A stretch of DNA of 64,000 nt from Aeromicrobium yanjiei (GCF_009649075.1 NZ_CP045737.1:682001-746000), one strand, 5' to 3'. Numbered from the stretch's first letter, positions 40,984-50,026 are shown. Translations and numbers: made by a program. The notes: generated by a model not told the origin, from the letters alone.

Positions 40984-43900
40984 CGTTGCTGCGCACGGTC
41001 GACGACCTCGACCGGCTCTTCCAGGGCATGTTCCCGGCGGCGCCGGGGCGCGCGCCCTTCCGGTTCTCCGATCCGCAGGTCGCCGCGATCACCGCACCGG
41101 TCGACAGCCCGAGCGTGATCATCGCGGGCGCCGGCTCGGGCAAGACCACCGTCATGGCCGCCCGGGTCGTGTGGCTCGTGGGCCACCACGGGGTCGCCCC
41201 CGAGCGCATCCTGGGCCTGACGTTCACCAACAAGGCCGCCTCCGAGCTCGGCGTCCGGGTCCGGCGATCCCTCGCAGGCCTCGATCTCGAGGCCGACGGC
41301 GACCCGACCACCTCGACCTACCACGCGTTCGCGGGCACCCTGATCGCCGAGCACGGGCTGCGCCTGGGCATCGAGCCCGATCTGCGCATCCTGTCCGACG
41401 CCTCGAGGTTCCAGCGCGTCGCGCAGGCGATCGAGCGCTACGACGGCGAGCTCGTCGAGGTGAGCACCAACGTGCCCCGCCTGGTCGGCGACGTGATGGC
41501 GCTCGACGGCCAGCTGTCCGAGCACCTCGTGCCGACCGACCGCCTGCGAGCCTTCGACGCCGATCTGATCGAGACGCTCCAGGCCGCCGACAAGACGTAC
41601 GCGGTGCACGAGGCGGGGATCGCCGCCGCCCGCAAGCGCATCGAGCTGAGCCTGCTGGTGGACCGCTACCGGGCTGCCAAGGCCGCCGCCGGGGTCATGG
41701 ACTTCTCCGACCAGATGGCGTGGGGAGCCGAGCTGTCGGCCGTGCCCGAGGTGGCCGAGTCCCTGCGCGAACGTTTCGACGTGGTGCTGCTCGACGAGTA
41801 CCAGGACACCTCGGTCGCGCAGCGCGACCTGCTGAAGAATCTGTTCTCCGGGCCCGACGTCGAGCACGGGCGCGGGCACAGCGTGATGGCCGTGGGCGAT
41901 CCCGCCCAGGGCATCTACGGCTGGCGCGGGGCCGCGGCCGGCAACCTCACCGAGTTCCTCGACCACTTCCCGCGCGCCGACGGTGGTCGCGGCTCCCTGT
42001 TCTCCCTGGTCGAGACCCGCCGGTGCGGCAAGACGATCATCGGGGCGGCCAATGAGCTCGCCGCCGACTTCTACGCGACCTCCGAGGACGTCCTGCCGCT
42101 GCAGGCCCACACCGACAACGCCGACGGCTCGGTGACGGTCGCGCTGCACCCGACGGTCGCCGACGAGGTCGAGGCCGTCGTGGACGGCGTGCGCTCGGCG
42201 ATCGAGTCGGGGCACCCGGCGTCCGAGATCGCGATCCTCGTCCGGGTCGGGGCCGAGAACGGCGAGATCGTCGCGGGCCTGCGCGAGGCGGGCATCCCGT
42301 TCGAGGTCGTCGGGCTGACCGGTCTGCTGTCGCAGCCGGAGGTGCAGGACCTCGTCTCGGTCCTCGAGGTCGTCGAGGACGTGACCGCCAATCCGGCGAT
42401 GCTGCGTCTGCTGACCGGACCCCGCTGGCACATCGGACCCCGCGACCTGGCGCTGCTCGGTCGCCGGGCCGCCGCGCTCAGCGGGCGGGTGTTCGGCCGC
42501 GAGGGCGACCTGTCCCTCGACGACCAGCTGGCCAAGGCGGTCGAGGGCGCCGATCCCACCGAGATCGTGTCGCTCGCCGACGCCGTCGAGGACCCGGGAG
42601 ACCTGCCCTACTCGCCCGAGGCCCGGGTCCGCTTCCAGTCGCTCGCAGGCATGATGTCGAGCCTGCGCTCCCACGTCGGCGAGCCGCTCTACGACTTCGC
42701 GCGACGCGCGATGCACGCCCTCGACCTCGACGTCGAGCTCGAGGCCAGCGGCACTCCGTCGGGACTCGACAACGTCGCGCTGCTGCTCGACGCGATCGCG
42801 GCATATGCCTCCGACGACCCCTTCGCCTCGCTGGCGGGGCTCCTGGCCTACCTCGAGGCCGAGGAGCGGTTCAACGACGGCATGGAGGTGTCGACGCCCT
42901 CGGAGGCCGAGTCGGTCAAGCTGCTGACCGCCCACAAGGCCAAGGGCCTGGAGTGGCGCGTGGTGTTCGTCCCGTTCATGGCCAAGGGTGTGTTCCCGCA
43001 CTCGCGCGGCCGGTCGCGATGGGTGGGCAGCGCGACGACGCTGCCCGTGGCCCTGCGCGGTGACGCCGACCAGCTGCCCGACATCGAGGAGTGGACCTAC
43101 GCGGGCGACAAGGAATATCGCGCGCTCAACGCCGCCGATGCGTTGCAGGAGGAGCGCCGGCTGGGCTACGTCGCGTACACCCGCGCCAAGCTCGAGCTGC
43201 ACGTCTCGGGGCACTGGTGGGGACGCACCGCGACCCGGCCGAGGGGTCCGTCGCCGTTCCTGGACAACACCCGTGAGTGGCTGCAGCGGCGGGGGGTCGA
43301 GCCGACCGTCTGGACGCCCGCTCCGGAGGCCGAGGACCGCAATCCCCTGGCCGAGCAGCGGCTCACGGTGACCTGGCCCGCGTCGCCCGCCGACCTGACG
43401 GCCCGGCACCGGCTGGCCGCGCTGGTCGACGCGCACATCGACGACCCGTCCTCGCCGGCCCTGCCCGAGTTCGGCACGCCCGAGGAGCGGGCCGAGCTGG
43501 CGATCGTCCAGGAGATCGAGGACGAGCTCGCCCTGCTCGTCGCCGAGGCGGACCGGGCAGCCGACCCCGTCCGCAGGATCTCCCTGCCGCCGGCGCTGTC
43601 GGCGACCACCGCGCTGCGGCTCGCGAACCAGCAGGGCGACGTGCTCGCCGAGCTGGCCCGGCCCATGCCCCGGGAGCCCGTCGCGGGCGCCCGGTTCGGC
43701 ACCCGGTTCCACGCCTGGATCGAGGCGCAGTTCGGTCAGCAGACGCTTCTCGACCCAGCTGATCTGCCCGGTCGTGGCGACGCGCACATCGGCAACGACG
43801 CCGAGCTCGACGAGATGATCGAGAAGTTCCGTGCGGGCCCCTACGGCGGGAGCTCCCCCCACCGCATCGAGGCGCCGTTCTCGCTGCTGCTGGGGGGCCA

Positions 43901-44153
43901 GCAGGTCATCGGGCGCATCGACGCGGTCTACCGCACCGCCAAGGGATATGACGTCGTGGACTGGAAGACCAACAACCAGGCGACGTCCGATCCGCTGCAG
44001 CTCGCGATCTACCGCCTCGCGTGGGCTGAGCTCATGGGCATCGATCCCGTGTCGGTCGACGGGGTGTTCTACTACGTCCGCCTCGGCGAGGTGCACCGCT
44101 ATGACGACCTGCCGGACCGGGCCGAGCTCGAGCACCGTCTCGGGCTAGCCTGA
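40980..44153 (+). CDS. adnB: AdnB-type helicase-nuclease subunit
   Basis: Partner of AdnA, 1057 residues. The N-terminal UvrD-like motor has Walker A GAGSGKTTVMAARV (about residues 45-58), Walker B VLLDEYQDTSVAQ, GDPAQGIYGWRG, and AHKAKGLEWRVVF and LGYVAYTRAKLEL. The C-terminal nuclease has GYDVVDWKTNNQA with the metal-binding Asp and catalytic Lys. Unlike AdnA it lacks the C-x2-C-x5-C cluster, so only one subunit should carry Fe-S. The GTG start overlaps adnA, ensuring equal synthesis. Its last codons also contain the promoter of nudC. Confidence 0.93.
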   Translation: MTLLRTVDDLDRLFQGMFPAAPGRAPFRFSDPQVAAITAPVDSPSVIIAGAGSGKTTVMAARVVWLVGHHGVAPERILGLTFTNKAASELGVRVRRSLAGLDLEADGDPTTSTYHAFAGTLIAEHGLRLGIEPDLRILSDASRFQRVAQAIERYDGELVEVSTNVPRLVGDVMALDGQLSEHLVPTDRLRAFDADLIETLQAADKTYAVHEAGIAAARKRIELSLLVDRYRAAKAAAGVMDFSDQMAWGAELSAVPEVAESLRERFDVVLLDEYQDTSVAQRDLLKNLFSGPDVEHGRGHSVMAVGDPAQGIYGWRGAAAGNLTEFLDHFPRADGGRGSLFSLVETRRCGKTIIGAANELAADFYATSEDVLPLQAHTDNADGSVTVALHPTVADEVEAVVDGVRSAIESGHPASEIAILVRVGAENGEIVAGLREAGIPFEVVGLTGLLSQPEVQDLVSVLEVVEDVTANPAMLRLLTGPRWHIGPRDLALLGRRAAALSGRVFGREGDLSLDDQLAKAVEGADPTEIVSLADAVEDPGDLPYSPEARVRFQSLAGMMSSLRSHVGEPLYDFARRAMHALDLDVELEASGTPSGLDNVALLLDAIAAYASDDPFASLAGLLAYLEAEERFNDGMEVSTPSEAESVKLLTAHKAKGLEWRVVFVPFMAKGVFPHSRGRSRWVGSATTLPVALRGDADQLPDIEEWTYAGDKEYRALNAADALQEERRLGYVAYTRAKLELHVSGHWWGRTATRPRGPSPFLDNTREWLQRRGVEPTVWTPAPEAEDRNPLAEQRLTVTWPASPADLTARHRLAALVDAHIDDPSSPALPEFGTPEERAELAIVQEIEDELALLVAEADRAADPVRRISLPPALSATTALRLANQQGDVLAELARPMPREPVAGARFGTRFHAWIEAQFGQQTLLDPADLPGRGDAHIGNDAELDEMIEKFRAGPYGGSSPHRIEAPFSLLLGGQQVIGRIDAVYRTAKGYDVVDWKTNNQATSDPLQLAIYRLAWAELMGIDPVSVDGVFYYVRLGEVHRYDDLPDRAELEHRLGLA
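44146..44151 (+). promoter_or_regulatory. -10 box of nudC inside the adnB end
   Basis: TAGCCT, six bases, then GTG at 44158. The box ends on the first base of the adnB TGA stop, so nudC can be transcribed on its own. Confidence 0.5.
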
Positions 44154-44157
44154 CGAG

Positions 44158-45033
44158 GTGGACTTCGCCTTCGATCACGCCCAGCACGACCGCGCCGGAC
44201 ACCTTCGCAAGGACGATGCGTGGCGGCGGGGTCCCGGAGGCGGCAACGACATCCGCGTGCTGGTCATCGGCGGTGAGCACGTGCCGACGCACGGCGGAGC
44301 AGGGCTGCGCTGGATCCCCGCGGACGAGGCGCCCGAGGGGGAGTGGATCTTCCTCGGCGTCAAGGACGGCGTCCGTCACGCCGCGGTCATGGTCGACCGC
44401 CTGCCCGCCGAGCTCGAGCCGGCCAGCCTGCGGGTGATCGGCCCCACGGTCGCCGCGGACGAGGCGTCGATGGCGGTGCACGCGGTCGGCATCGCCCGCT
44501 GGCACCAGACGCACCGCTTCTGCGCCAAGTGCGGGGCTCCGAGCGACATCGCCCAGGCGGGGCACGTCCGCATCTGTCCTGCCTGCGGTGCGCACCACTT
44601 CCCGCGCACCGATCCCGCGGTGATCATGCTGATCACCGACGACCAGGACCGGGCCCTGCTCGGGCGTCAGGGTGCGTGGCCGGAGGGGCGCTTCTCGACG
44701 CTCGCGGGCTTCGTGGAGCCGGGGGAGACCCTGGGCGACGCCGTGCGCCGCGAGGTCATGGAGGAAGTCGGCATCGAGGTCGGCGACGTCACGTACGCCG
44801 CGAGCCAGCCGTGGCCGTTCCCGTCGAGCCTCATGCTGGGGTTCTTCGGCCGGGCACTGACCCACGACATCGTGGTCGACCAGGACGAGATCGCCGAGGC
44901 GCGCTGGTTCTCCCGCGAGGAGGTCACCGAGCTGACCGCCTCGTCGCAGCTGCTGCTGCCGCCCGACGTCTCGATCTCCCGGTGGCTGCTCCACCAGTGG
45001 CACGGCGGCGCGATCCACGGCCGCTGGACCTGA
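44158..45033 (+). CDS. nudC: NAD(+) diphosphatase NudC
   Basis: Nudix hydrolase that cleaves NADH and removes NAD caps from RNA, 291 residues. A zinc ribbon with four cysteines (FCAKCGAP and ICPACGAHHFPRTDP, about residues 121-148) precedes the Nudix box GFVEPGETLGDAV...REVMEEVGIEVG. The family-specific SQPWPFPSSLM after the box, a contraction of the SQPWPFPxS motif, distinguishes NudC from other Nudix enzymes. The GTG start lies four bases after the adnB stop. In mycobacteria a potassium-channel-like gene sits between adnB and nudC; it is absent here. Confidence 0.95.
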   Translation: MDFAFDHAQHDRAGHLRKDDAWRRGPGGGNDIRVLVIGGEHVPTHGGAGLRWIPADEAPEGEWIFLGVKDGVRHAAVMVDRLPAELEPASLRVIGPTVAADEASMAVHAVGIARWHQTHRFCAKCGAPSDIAQAGHVRICPACGAHHFPRTDPAVIMLITDDQDRALLGRQGAWPEGRFSTLAGFVEPGETLGDAVRREVMEEVGIEVGDVTYAASQPWPFPSSLMLGFFGRALTHDIVVDQDEIAEARWFSREEVTELTASSQLLLPPDVSISRWLLHQWHGGAIHGRWT

Positions 45034-45089
45034 CCCCCCGGTTCGCCGACGCGAGCCTTCGGTACGTGTGAGGGGAGGGTTGCGGCCCT

Positions 45090-45332
45090 TCAGGAGGCCA
45101 GCTTGGCCTTGACCTGGGCGACGCTCGGGTTGGTCAGCGCGCTGCCGTCGGCGAAGATGAGCGTCGGGACCGTCTGGTTGCCGTTGTTGGCCTTCTCGAC
45201 GAGCGCTGCCGCTTGCGGCTCCTGCTCGATGTCGACCTCCTCGAACGTGATTCCCTCGCGCTTCAGCTGGCTCTTCAGACGGTGGCAGTAGCCGCACCAG
45301 GGGGTGGAGTAGATCGTGAACGTGCCGGGCAT
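45090..45332 (-). CDS. mrx1: Mycoredoxin (glutaredoxin-like)
   Basis: An 80-residue thioredoxin-fold redox protein that reduces mixed disulfides formed with mycothiol. The active site is WCGYC (residues 12-16), and the cis-Pro segment is QTVPTLIFADG. Length and the CGYC sequence are typical of mycoredoxin-1. The ATG follows GAAGGAGACACTCC. It is divergent from uvrD2, across a 73-base gap containing the palindrome GACTAGTC, as in mycobacteria. It implies that this organism uses mycothiol. Confidence 0.93.
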   Translation of the reverse strand: MPGTFTIYSTPWCGYCHRLKSQLKREGITFEEVDIEQEPQAAALVEKANNGNQTVPTLIFADGSALTNPSVAQVKAKLAS

Positions 45333-45405
45333 GGAGTGTCTCCTTCGACGACTAGTCTGAACATCTCAACACATCGTCCGTTCACCCCATTCCTGAGGAG
45401 CCTGC

Positions 45406-47454
45406 GTGCCACCTGCCGACGACCTGTTGTCCGGGCTCGACCCCGAGCAGCGGGAGGTCGCACTCGCGTTGCGCGGCCCCGTCAGCGTCATCGCCGGCGC
45501 CGGCACGGGCAAGACCCGAGCGATCACGCACCGCATGGCGTACGGCGTCGCGACGGGCGTCTACAAGCCCACCGAGGTCCTGGCCGTCACGTTCACGACC
45601 AAGGCCGCCAACGAGATGCGCGTACGCCTGCGCGATCTCGGCGCCGCCGGGGTCCAGGCCCGGACGTTCCACTCCGCGGCACTGCGCCAGGCCCGGTTCT
45701 TCTGGCCGCACGTCTACGGCGGCGAGTTCCCCGAGATCACCCAGTCGAAGTTCCCGCTGGTTGCCGAGGCCATGCGCCGCCTGGGCAAGCGGGCCGACAC
45801 CCCGCTGCTGCGCGACCTCTCCTCCGAGATCGAGTGGGCCAAGGTCTCCAACATCGCGCCCACCGCGTACGCCGCGGCGGCCGGCCCGGCCCGCCGCGAG
45901 GTCGCCGACCTGTCGGCCGGTGACGTCGCCAACGTGCTGGCCTCCTACGAGGAGGTCAAGCGCGAGCGCGGCCGCATCGACATGGAGGACATCCTCCTGG
46001 TCACCGCCGCGATTCTGGCCGATGACGAGCGCATCGCCGCGCGCGTGCGCCAGCAGTACCGCTGGTTCGTCGTCGACGAGTTCCAGGACGTCAACCCCCT
46101 GCAGTCGACGCTGCTCGAGCTGTGGCTGGGCGGCCGCGACGACATCTGCGTCGTCGGCGATCCGCGCCAGACCATCTACTCGTTCGCCGGGGCCTCGCCG
46201 CAGATCCTCGCCTCGTTCGGCCGCCGCCACGAGGGTGCCCAGCGCATCGAGCTGGTCCGCAACTATCGCTCGACACCGCAGATCGTCGCGGCCGCGAATG
46301 CGGTCTTCGCCCGGTCGAACGCGACCGAGGGGGTCCGGCTGGTCTCGCAGCAGGAGCCCGGCGACCCCGTGACGTACGTCGGCTTCCCCGACGAGCTCGC
46401 CGAGGCCAACGCCGTGGCGAGCGAGATCGCGCTGCTGCACCGTCGCGGCGTGCCCTACCGCGAGATGGCGATCCTCTATCGCATCAACGCCCAGTCCGAG
46501 GCGTTCGAGGAGGCGCTCGGCGAGCACGGCATCCCGTACTCGATGCGCGGCGCGACCGGCTTCTTCAACCGCCCCGAGGTGCGCCAGGCGGTGACGCTGC
46601 TGCGGGGCTCCGCGCGCGGCGGCGAGACGGCCGGACACCTGGTCGACGACGTCCGGGCCATCTTCGCCGCGATGGGCCATACCGACGAGCCACCGACCGC
46701 GGCCGGTGCGGTCCGCGACCGGTGGGAGTCGCTGCACGCGATCGTCACGATGGCCACCGACCTCGCGGAGTCGACGCCGGGCGCCGACATGACCGCGCTC
46801 GTCGCCGATCTCGACCGGCGCATCGAGCAGGCCCACGCGCCCGCGGTCGACGGCGTCACGCTGGCGACGCTGCACTCGGCCAAGGGCCTGGAGTGGGACG
46901 CGGTCTTCTGCGTCGGGATGCACGAGGGCATGATGCCGAGCATCCACGCCGACACCCCCGTGCTGGTCGAGGAGGAGCGCCGGCTGTTCTACGTCGGCGT
47001 GACCCGGGCGCGGCACGACCTGATGATCTCGTGGGCGGCGGCGCGCAAGCCCGGCGGCCGCGGCAACCGGCAGCCCACGCGCTTCCTCGACCCGTTGCTG
47101 CCGGCCGGCCACCAGGCCCGGCAGGTGTCCTCCCAGGCCCGCCAGCGCAAGGTCGCCAAGTGCCGGGTCTGCAACCAGGTCCTCGCGGTCGCCGACCGCA
47201 AGCTCGGGCGGTGCTCGACGTGCCCCGCGACGTACGACGAGGACCTCTACGAGGCGCTGCGGGCCTGGCGCAAGGAGCAGGCGACCGAGCAGGGCAAGCC
47301 GGCCTACGTGATCTTCACCGACGCGACGCTGCAGTCGATCGCCGAGGCCAAGCCGGCCGACGAGGCGGCCCTCGAACGCGTCCCGGGCATCGGTCCGGCC
47401 AAGATCGAGCAGTACGCCGCGTCAGTCCTGGAGCTCGTCGGCAAATCCCGGTAG
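45406..47454 (+). CDS. uvrD2: ATP-dependent DNA helicase UvrD2
   Basis: Superfamily 1A 3'-5' helicase, 682 residues. The motor has Walker A GAGTGKTRAITHRM (about 28-41), Walker B VVDEFQDVNPLQ, motif III GDPRQTIYSFAG, LHSAKGLEWDAVF and LFYVGVTRARHDL. It is followed by a tetracysteine module (CRVCNQVLAVADRKLGRCSTC, seen as two Cys-x2-Cys pairs) and a C-terminal HRDC domain (EAALERVPGIGPAKIEQYA). This combination is diagnostic of actinobacterial UvrD2. The GTG follows TGAGGAG. Its last 33 bases overlap the convergent ABC1-kinase gene, so the two C-termini are encoded on opposite strands of the same DNA. Confidence 0.95.
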   Translation: MPPADDLLSGLDPEQREVALALRGPVSVIAGAGTGKTRAITHRMAYGVATGVYKPTEVLAVTFTTKAANEMRVRLRDLGAAGVQARTFHSAALRQARFFWPHVYGGEFPEITQSKFPLVAEAMRRLGKRADTPLLRDLSSEIEWAKVSNIAPTAYAAAAGPARREVADLSAGDVANVLASYEEVKRERGRIDMEDILLVTAAILADDERIAARVRQQYRWFVVDEFQDVNPLQSTLLELWLGGRDDICVVGDPRQTIYSFAGASPQILASFGRRHEGAQRIELVRNYRSTPQIVAAANAVFARSNATEGVRLVSQQEPGDPVTYVGFPDELAEANAVASEIALLHRRGVPYREMAILYRINAQSEAFEEALGEHGIPYSMRGATGFFNRPEVRQAVTLLRGSARGGETAGHLVDDVRAIFAAMGHTDEPPTAAGAVRDRWESLHAIVTMATDLAESTPGADMTALVADLDRRIEQAHAPAVDGVTLATLHSAKGLEWDAVFCVGMHEGMMPSIHADTPVLVEEERRLFYVGVTRARHDLMISWAAARKPGGRGNRQPTRFLDPLLPAGHQARQVSSQARQRKVAKCRVCNQVLAVADRKLGRCSTCPATYDEDLYEALRAWRKEQATEQGKPAYVIFTDATLQSIAEAKPADEAALERVPGIGPAKIEQYAASVLELVGKSR

Positions 47455-48801
47455 GGACTCCTCGAGGATCTCGCGGAACGGCGCCGTCGCCCCGAGCTGG
47501 CTGAGCACGCCGATCCCGCCGAGCCAGACCCGGTGGATCAGCAGGTACTGCGGCGGCAGGTTGATCTTCATCGCCGTGCCCATGCCCTCGGCGGTGGGGG
47601 CGCTGACCCGCAGCGTCTGCTCACGGAGCCACTCGCGGCTGAAGGTGAACGCCTCGACCTGGGCCGGCTCGACGAACGGGCCGATGTAGCGGGCGATCGT
47701 GTCCGCGTCGAGATCGTTGGTCGATCGCACGAAGCCCTCGTCGCGCAGGCCCTCCAGGACGCTGTCGAAGTCGCCGTCGACCGCGTGGCGCAGCAGTCGG
47801 CCCATCGTGGGCGGCAGCCCTTCGGGGAGGCGGGCCACGGCACCGAAGTCGACGACGCCGAGCCGACCGTCGGGCATGATCCGGAAGTTGCCCGGGTGGG
47901 GGTCGGCGTGCAGCATGCCGGTGCGGCGGGGCCCGGCGAACAGGAACCGGACGTACGCCTCGCCGTATCCGTCGCGCTCGTCCTGCGTCCCGCTCGTGAT
48001 GATCTGGGCCAGGGACGAGTCTGCCTCCAGCCACGTCGAGACGAGGGCGTGCTCGGTGTGGGCGAGCGCCCTCGGCACGATGATCTCGGGATCGTCGGCG
48101 AACTCGGCCGCGAACACGTTCTGGGCCCCGGCCTCGAGCGAGTAGTCGAGCTCCTCGGCGACGCGGTCCTGCAGCTCGCGGACGAGGGGCTTCACGTCGA
48201 GCCCGGGGGCGATGACGCCGAACATCCGGGCCAGCCGGCTGATCTGTCGCAGATCGGAGAGCAGAGCCTTCGCGGCTCCCGGGTACTGCAGCTTGACCGC
48301 GACGTCGACGGGCTCGGCGCCCGGGTCGTCCGGATCGGACCACGTCGCCCGGTGGACCTGGCCGATCGACGCCGAGGCGGCCGGGCGGTCCCCGAACGAG
48401 GGGAACTGCTCGCGCCAGTCGTCGCCGAACTCCTGCGCCATGACCCGGTGCACGGTGGCAGGAGGCATCGGTGGAGCCGAGTCCTGCAGCTTGACGAGCG
48501 TCTCGCGGTACGGGCCGATGAGCTCCTCGGGAAGCGCGGCCTCGAAGATGCTCATGGCCTGGCCGAACTTCATCGCGCCGCCCTTGAGCTGTCCGAGGAC
48601 GCTGAAGATCTGGTCGGCGGTGCGGCGCTGCACCTCGTCGAGGACGAGATTGGCGGGGGTGCCGACCACCCGCTTGCCGAGACCGAGCGTCGTGCGTCCG
48701 GCGAAGCCGAGCGGAAGAGAGGCGAGTCGAGCCGTACGCGCGAAGGCGCTGCCCGTCAGCGGGCGGCCCTTCGGCTGGTCCTGCTCAGGGGTCTCGGACA
48801 C
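47422..48801 (-). CDS. ABC1/UbiB/AarF-family kinase-like protein
   Basis: Atypical protein-kinase-like ATPase, 459 residues. The KxGQ motif (GGAMKFGQAMSIFE, about 75-88) replaces the usual Gly-rich loop. The AAS/A-rich motif PAASASIGQVHRA follows, then VAVKLQYPG with the VAIK-like Lys, and LHADPHPGNFRIM with VVDFGAV as catalytic loop and metal motif. Related UbiB proteins support isoprenoid-quinone synthesis; in actinobacteria the role is unproven. The GTG is supported by TATCCT six bases upstream. The 3' end overlaps uvrD2. Confidence 0.92.
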   Translation of the reverse strand: MSETPEQDQPKGRPLTGSAFARTARLASLPLGFAGRTTLGLGKRVVGTPANLVLDEVQRRTADQIFSVLGQLKGGAMKFGQAMSIFEAALPEELIGPYRETLVKLQDSAPPMPPATVHRVMAQEFGDDWREQFPSFGDRPAASASIGQVHRATWSDPDDPGAEPVDVAVKLQYPGAAKALLSDLRQISRLARMFGVIAPGLDVKPLVRELQDRVAEELDYSLEAGAQNVFAAEFADDPEIIVPRALAHTEHALVSTWLEADSSLAQIITSGTQDERDGYGEAYVRFLFAGPRRTGMLHADPHPGNFRIMPDGRLGVVDFGAVARLPEGLPPTMGRLLRHAVDGDFDSVLEGLRDEGFVRSTNDLDADTIARYIGPFVEPAQVEAFTFSREWLREQTLRVSAPTAEGMGTAMKINLPPQYLLIHRVWLGGIGVLSQLGATAPFREILEESLPGFADELQD

Positions 48802-48807
48802 GTGCTC

Positions 48808-48813
48808 AGGATA
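48808..48813 (-). promoter_or_regulatory. -10 box, leaderless promoter of the ABC1-kinase gene
   Basis: Minus-strand TATCCT, six bases, then GTG at 48801. It lies in the 27-base gap after the cyclodehydratase-like gene. Confidence 0.5.
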
Positions 48814-48828
48814 GTCCGGCGGTCGCGA

Positions 48829-49641
48829 TCACGCGGCCCCAAGCAGATCGCACGTGCACCGCGGATGGAAGGGGACGGGCCGCTGGGTCCGCTCGTCGTG
48901 GCGGGGACCCACGAGCAGGCAGCACCCGACGGTGAGGGGCCGTGCGCCGTCCAGGTGGTCGAGCGTCGCCGCCGCGACCTCCACCGCGGCGGCGTGCGCC
49001 GTGGTCGCGCGCAGCCCTGCAGCGGAGGCACCGCCGGCGGCCCGACCCAGCTGGTGCAGCAGCGCGGGCCAGGCCGGATCGAAGTCGGCGCGGTGCAGGT
49101 CGTGACAGCAGAGCCCCGGGGTGCGGCCGGGGGTGACGAGGGGGCCGATGCGTACGCGGTCCTCGTCGATGACGACCGGCAGGTGGTCGATCCCCCAGAG
49201 CGAGGCCTGCTCGAAGGCCGAGCGTGGCGGCTCGCCGCACGACACGAGCACGAGCAGCTCCGGCTCGGTGGAGTCGAGGCGGTGCAGGCCCGCCGAGGTG
49301 AGGATCGAGCGGATGGCGCCGACGACCTCGCCGCTCGCGGGATCGCCGACCACCGCCAGCTCGTGCGTCGCACGCGGGTCGGCGGCCGACGTGTCCACGA
49401 CGGCCCCCGCCGCCATCAGCCGGGACACGAGCTCGGAGACGTCGTCCTGCAGCTCCGGGACCCGCTCGCGCACCAGCGCCCCGAGCCGTTGCAGGTCCCG
49501 GGCCCCGTCGAGGAGGCGCAGGAACGAGAGCAGCCCGGGTCGGTCGGGGAGGATGACGCCCGGCGACGTGCCGACCTGCAGGTGCGTCGCGTCCCGACGC
49601 AGCAGCGGTGCGCCGGGACGGAGCGCAGGTCGAAGGGCCAT
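48829..49641 (-). CDS. TOMM cyclodehydratase-like / leader-binding protein
   Basis: A 270-residue protein related to the E1-like leader-peptide-binding partners that make thiazole/oxazole-modified microcins. The start LRPGAPLLRRDATHLQVG is the winged-helix leader-binding pattern. GLCCHDLHRADFDPAWP is the Cys-rich E1-family block, and the C-terminal FHPRCTCDL adds a Cys-x-Cys. No classic nucleotide-binding loop is evident in the middle (ELAVVGDPASGEVVGAI). No YcaO, dehydrogenase or precursor is adjacent, so this is an orphan, as is the equivalent hypothetical gene in mycobacteria. The ATG at 49641 lies six bases from a CAGGCT box. Confidence 0.75.
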   Translation of the reverse strand: MALRPALRPGAPLLRRDATHLQVGTSPGVILPDRPGLLSFLRLLDGARDLQRLGALVRERVPELQDDVSELVSRLMAAGAVVDTSAADPRATHELAVVGDPASGEVVGAIRSILTSAGLHRLDSTEPELLVLVSCGEPPRSAFEQASLWGIDHLPVVIDEDRVRIGPLVTPGRTPGLCCHDLHRADFDPAWPALLHQLGRAAGGASAAGLRATTAHAAAVEVAAATLDHLDGARPLTVGCCLLVGPRHDERTQRPVPFHPRCTCDLLGAA

Positions 49642-49825
49642 GTCGTCAGCCTGCCCGCGTCGTCGTGCCGGGCCAAGCCACCGTCCACAGCGGCGCTGTG
49701 GACGTCGGTCGACCCGTGGGGACGCGCCGCGACTCGCCGAGGGGTTTTTGGCCGCTCCGAGCGTGAAATGCCACCGTCGCACCTATGCTGACAGTGATCA
49801 GCACCACATCGGCAAGGAGGCCGCA
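49642..49825. other. Divergent intergenic region with inverted repeat
   Basis: Contains GTCCACAG, five bases, CTGTGGAC (49683-49703), which also gives two DnaA-box-like 9-mers. A TATGCT -10-like box at 49784-49789 serves the small zinc-ribbon gene. No open frame of its own is convincing. Confidence 0.6.
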
Positions 49826-49984
49826 ATGTCGGAAACATGGAGTGGCGAGTTCTACTGCGTCAAGTGCAAGGAGAAGCGCGAGACGTCCGGAGAGGTCCAT
49901 GTCAGTGACAAGGGCACTCGCATGGCCAAGGGCGTCTGCCCGGTCTGTGGCACCAAGCTGAACCGGATTCTCGGCAAGGCCTGA
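49826..49984 (+). CDS. DUF5679 zinc-ribbon small protein
   Basis: A 52-residue protein with two Cys-x2-Cys pairs, YCVKCKEKRE near residues 10-19 and VCPVCGTKLN near 37-46. These should bind one zinc ion. It matches the DUF5679 family of short treble-clef-like proteins. The ATG follows GGCAAGGAGG, an almost perfect ribosome site. It is divergent from the cyclodehydratase-like gene and ends 42 bases before a strong terminator, so it is monocistronic and probably highly expressed. Function unknown. Confidence 0.9.
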   Translation: MSETWSGEFYCVKCKEKRETSGEVHVSDKGTRMAKGVCPVCGTKLNRILGKA

Positions 49985-50026
49985 ATCCACCAGTGGGGCC
50001 CCGCGCCCCGCACTTCCCCCACTCTT

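Noticed and set aside
40911-44135. Minus-strand open frame of 1074 codons opposite adnB (and similar long frames at 18094-21003, 54729-56879, 28101-28688)
   Set aside because: These are mirror frames of strongly G/C-biased genes. The translations are Arg/Gly/His/Val-rich with no domain motifs, and the opposite strands encode complete, recognisable proteins.
45333-45405. LexA/SOS box before uvrD2
   Set aside because: The GACTAGTC palindrome does not match the actinobacterial TCGAAC-N4-GTTCGA pattern.
48829-49641. Complete thiazole/oxazole-modified microcin cluster
   Set aside because: No YcaO cyclase, dehydrogenase or precursor-like peptide with Ser/Thr/Cys-rich core is nearby.
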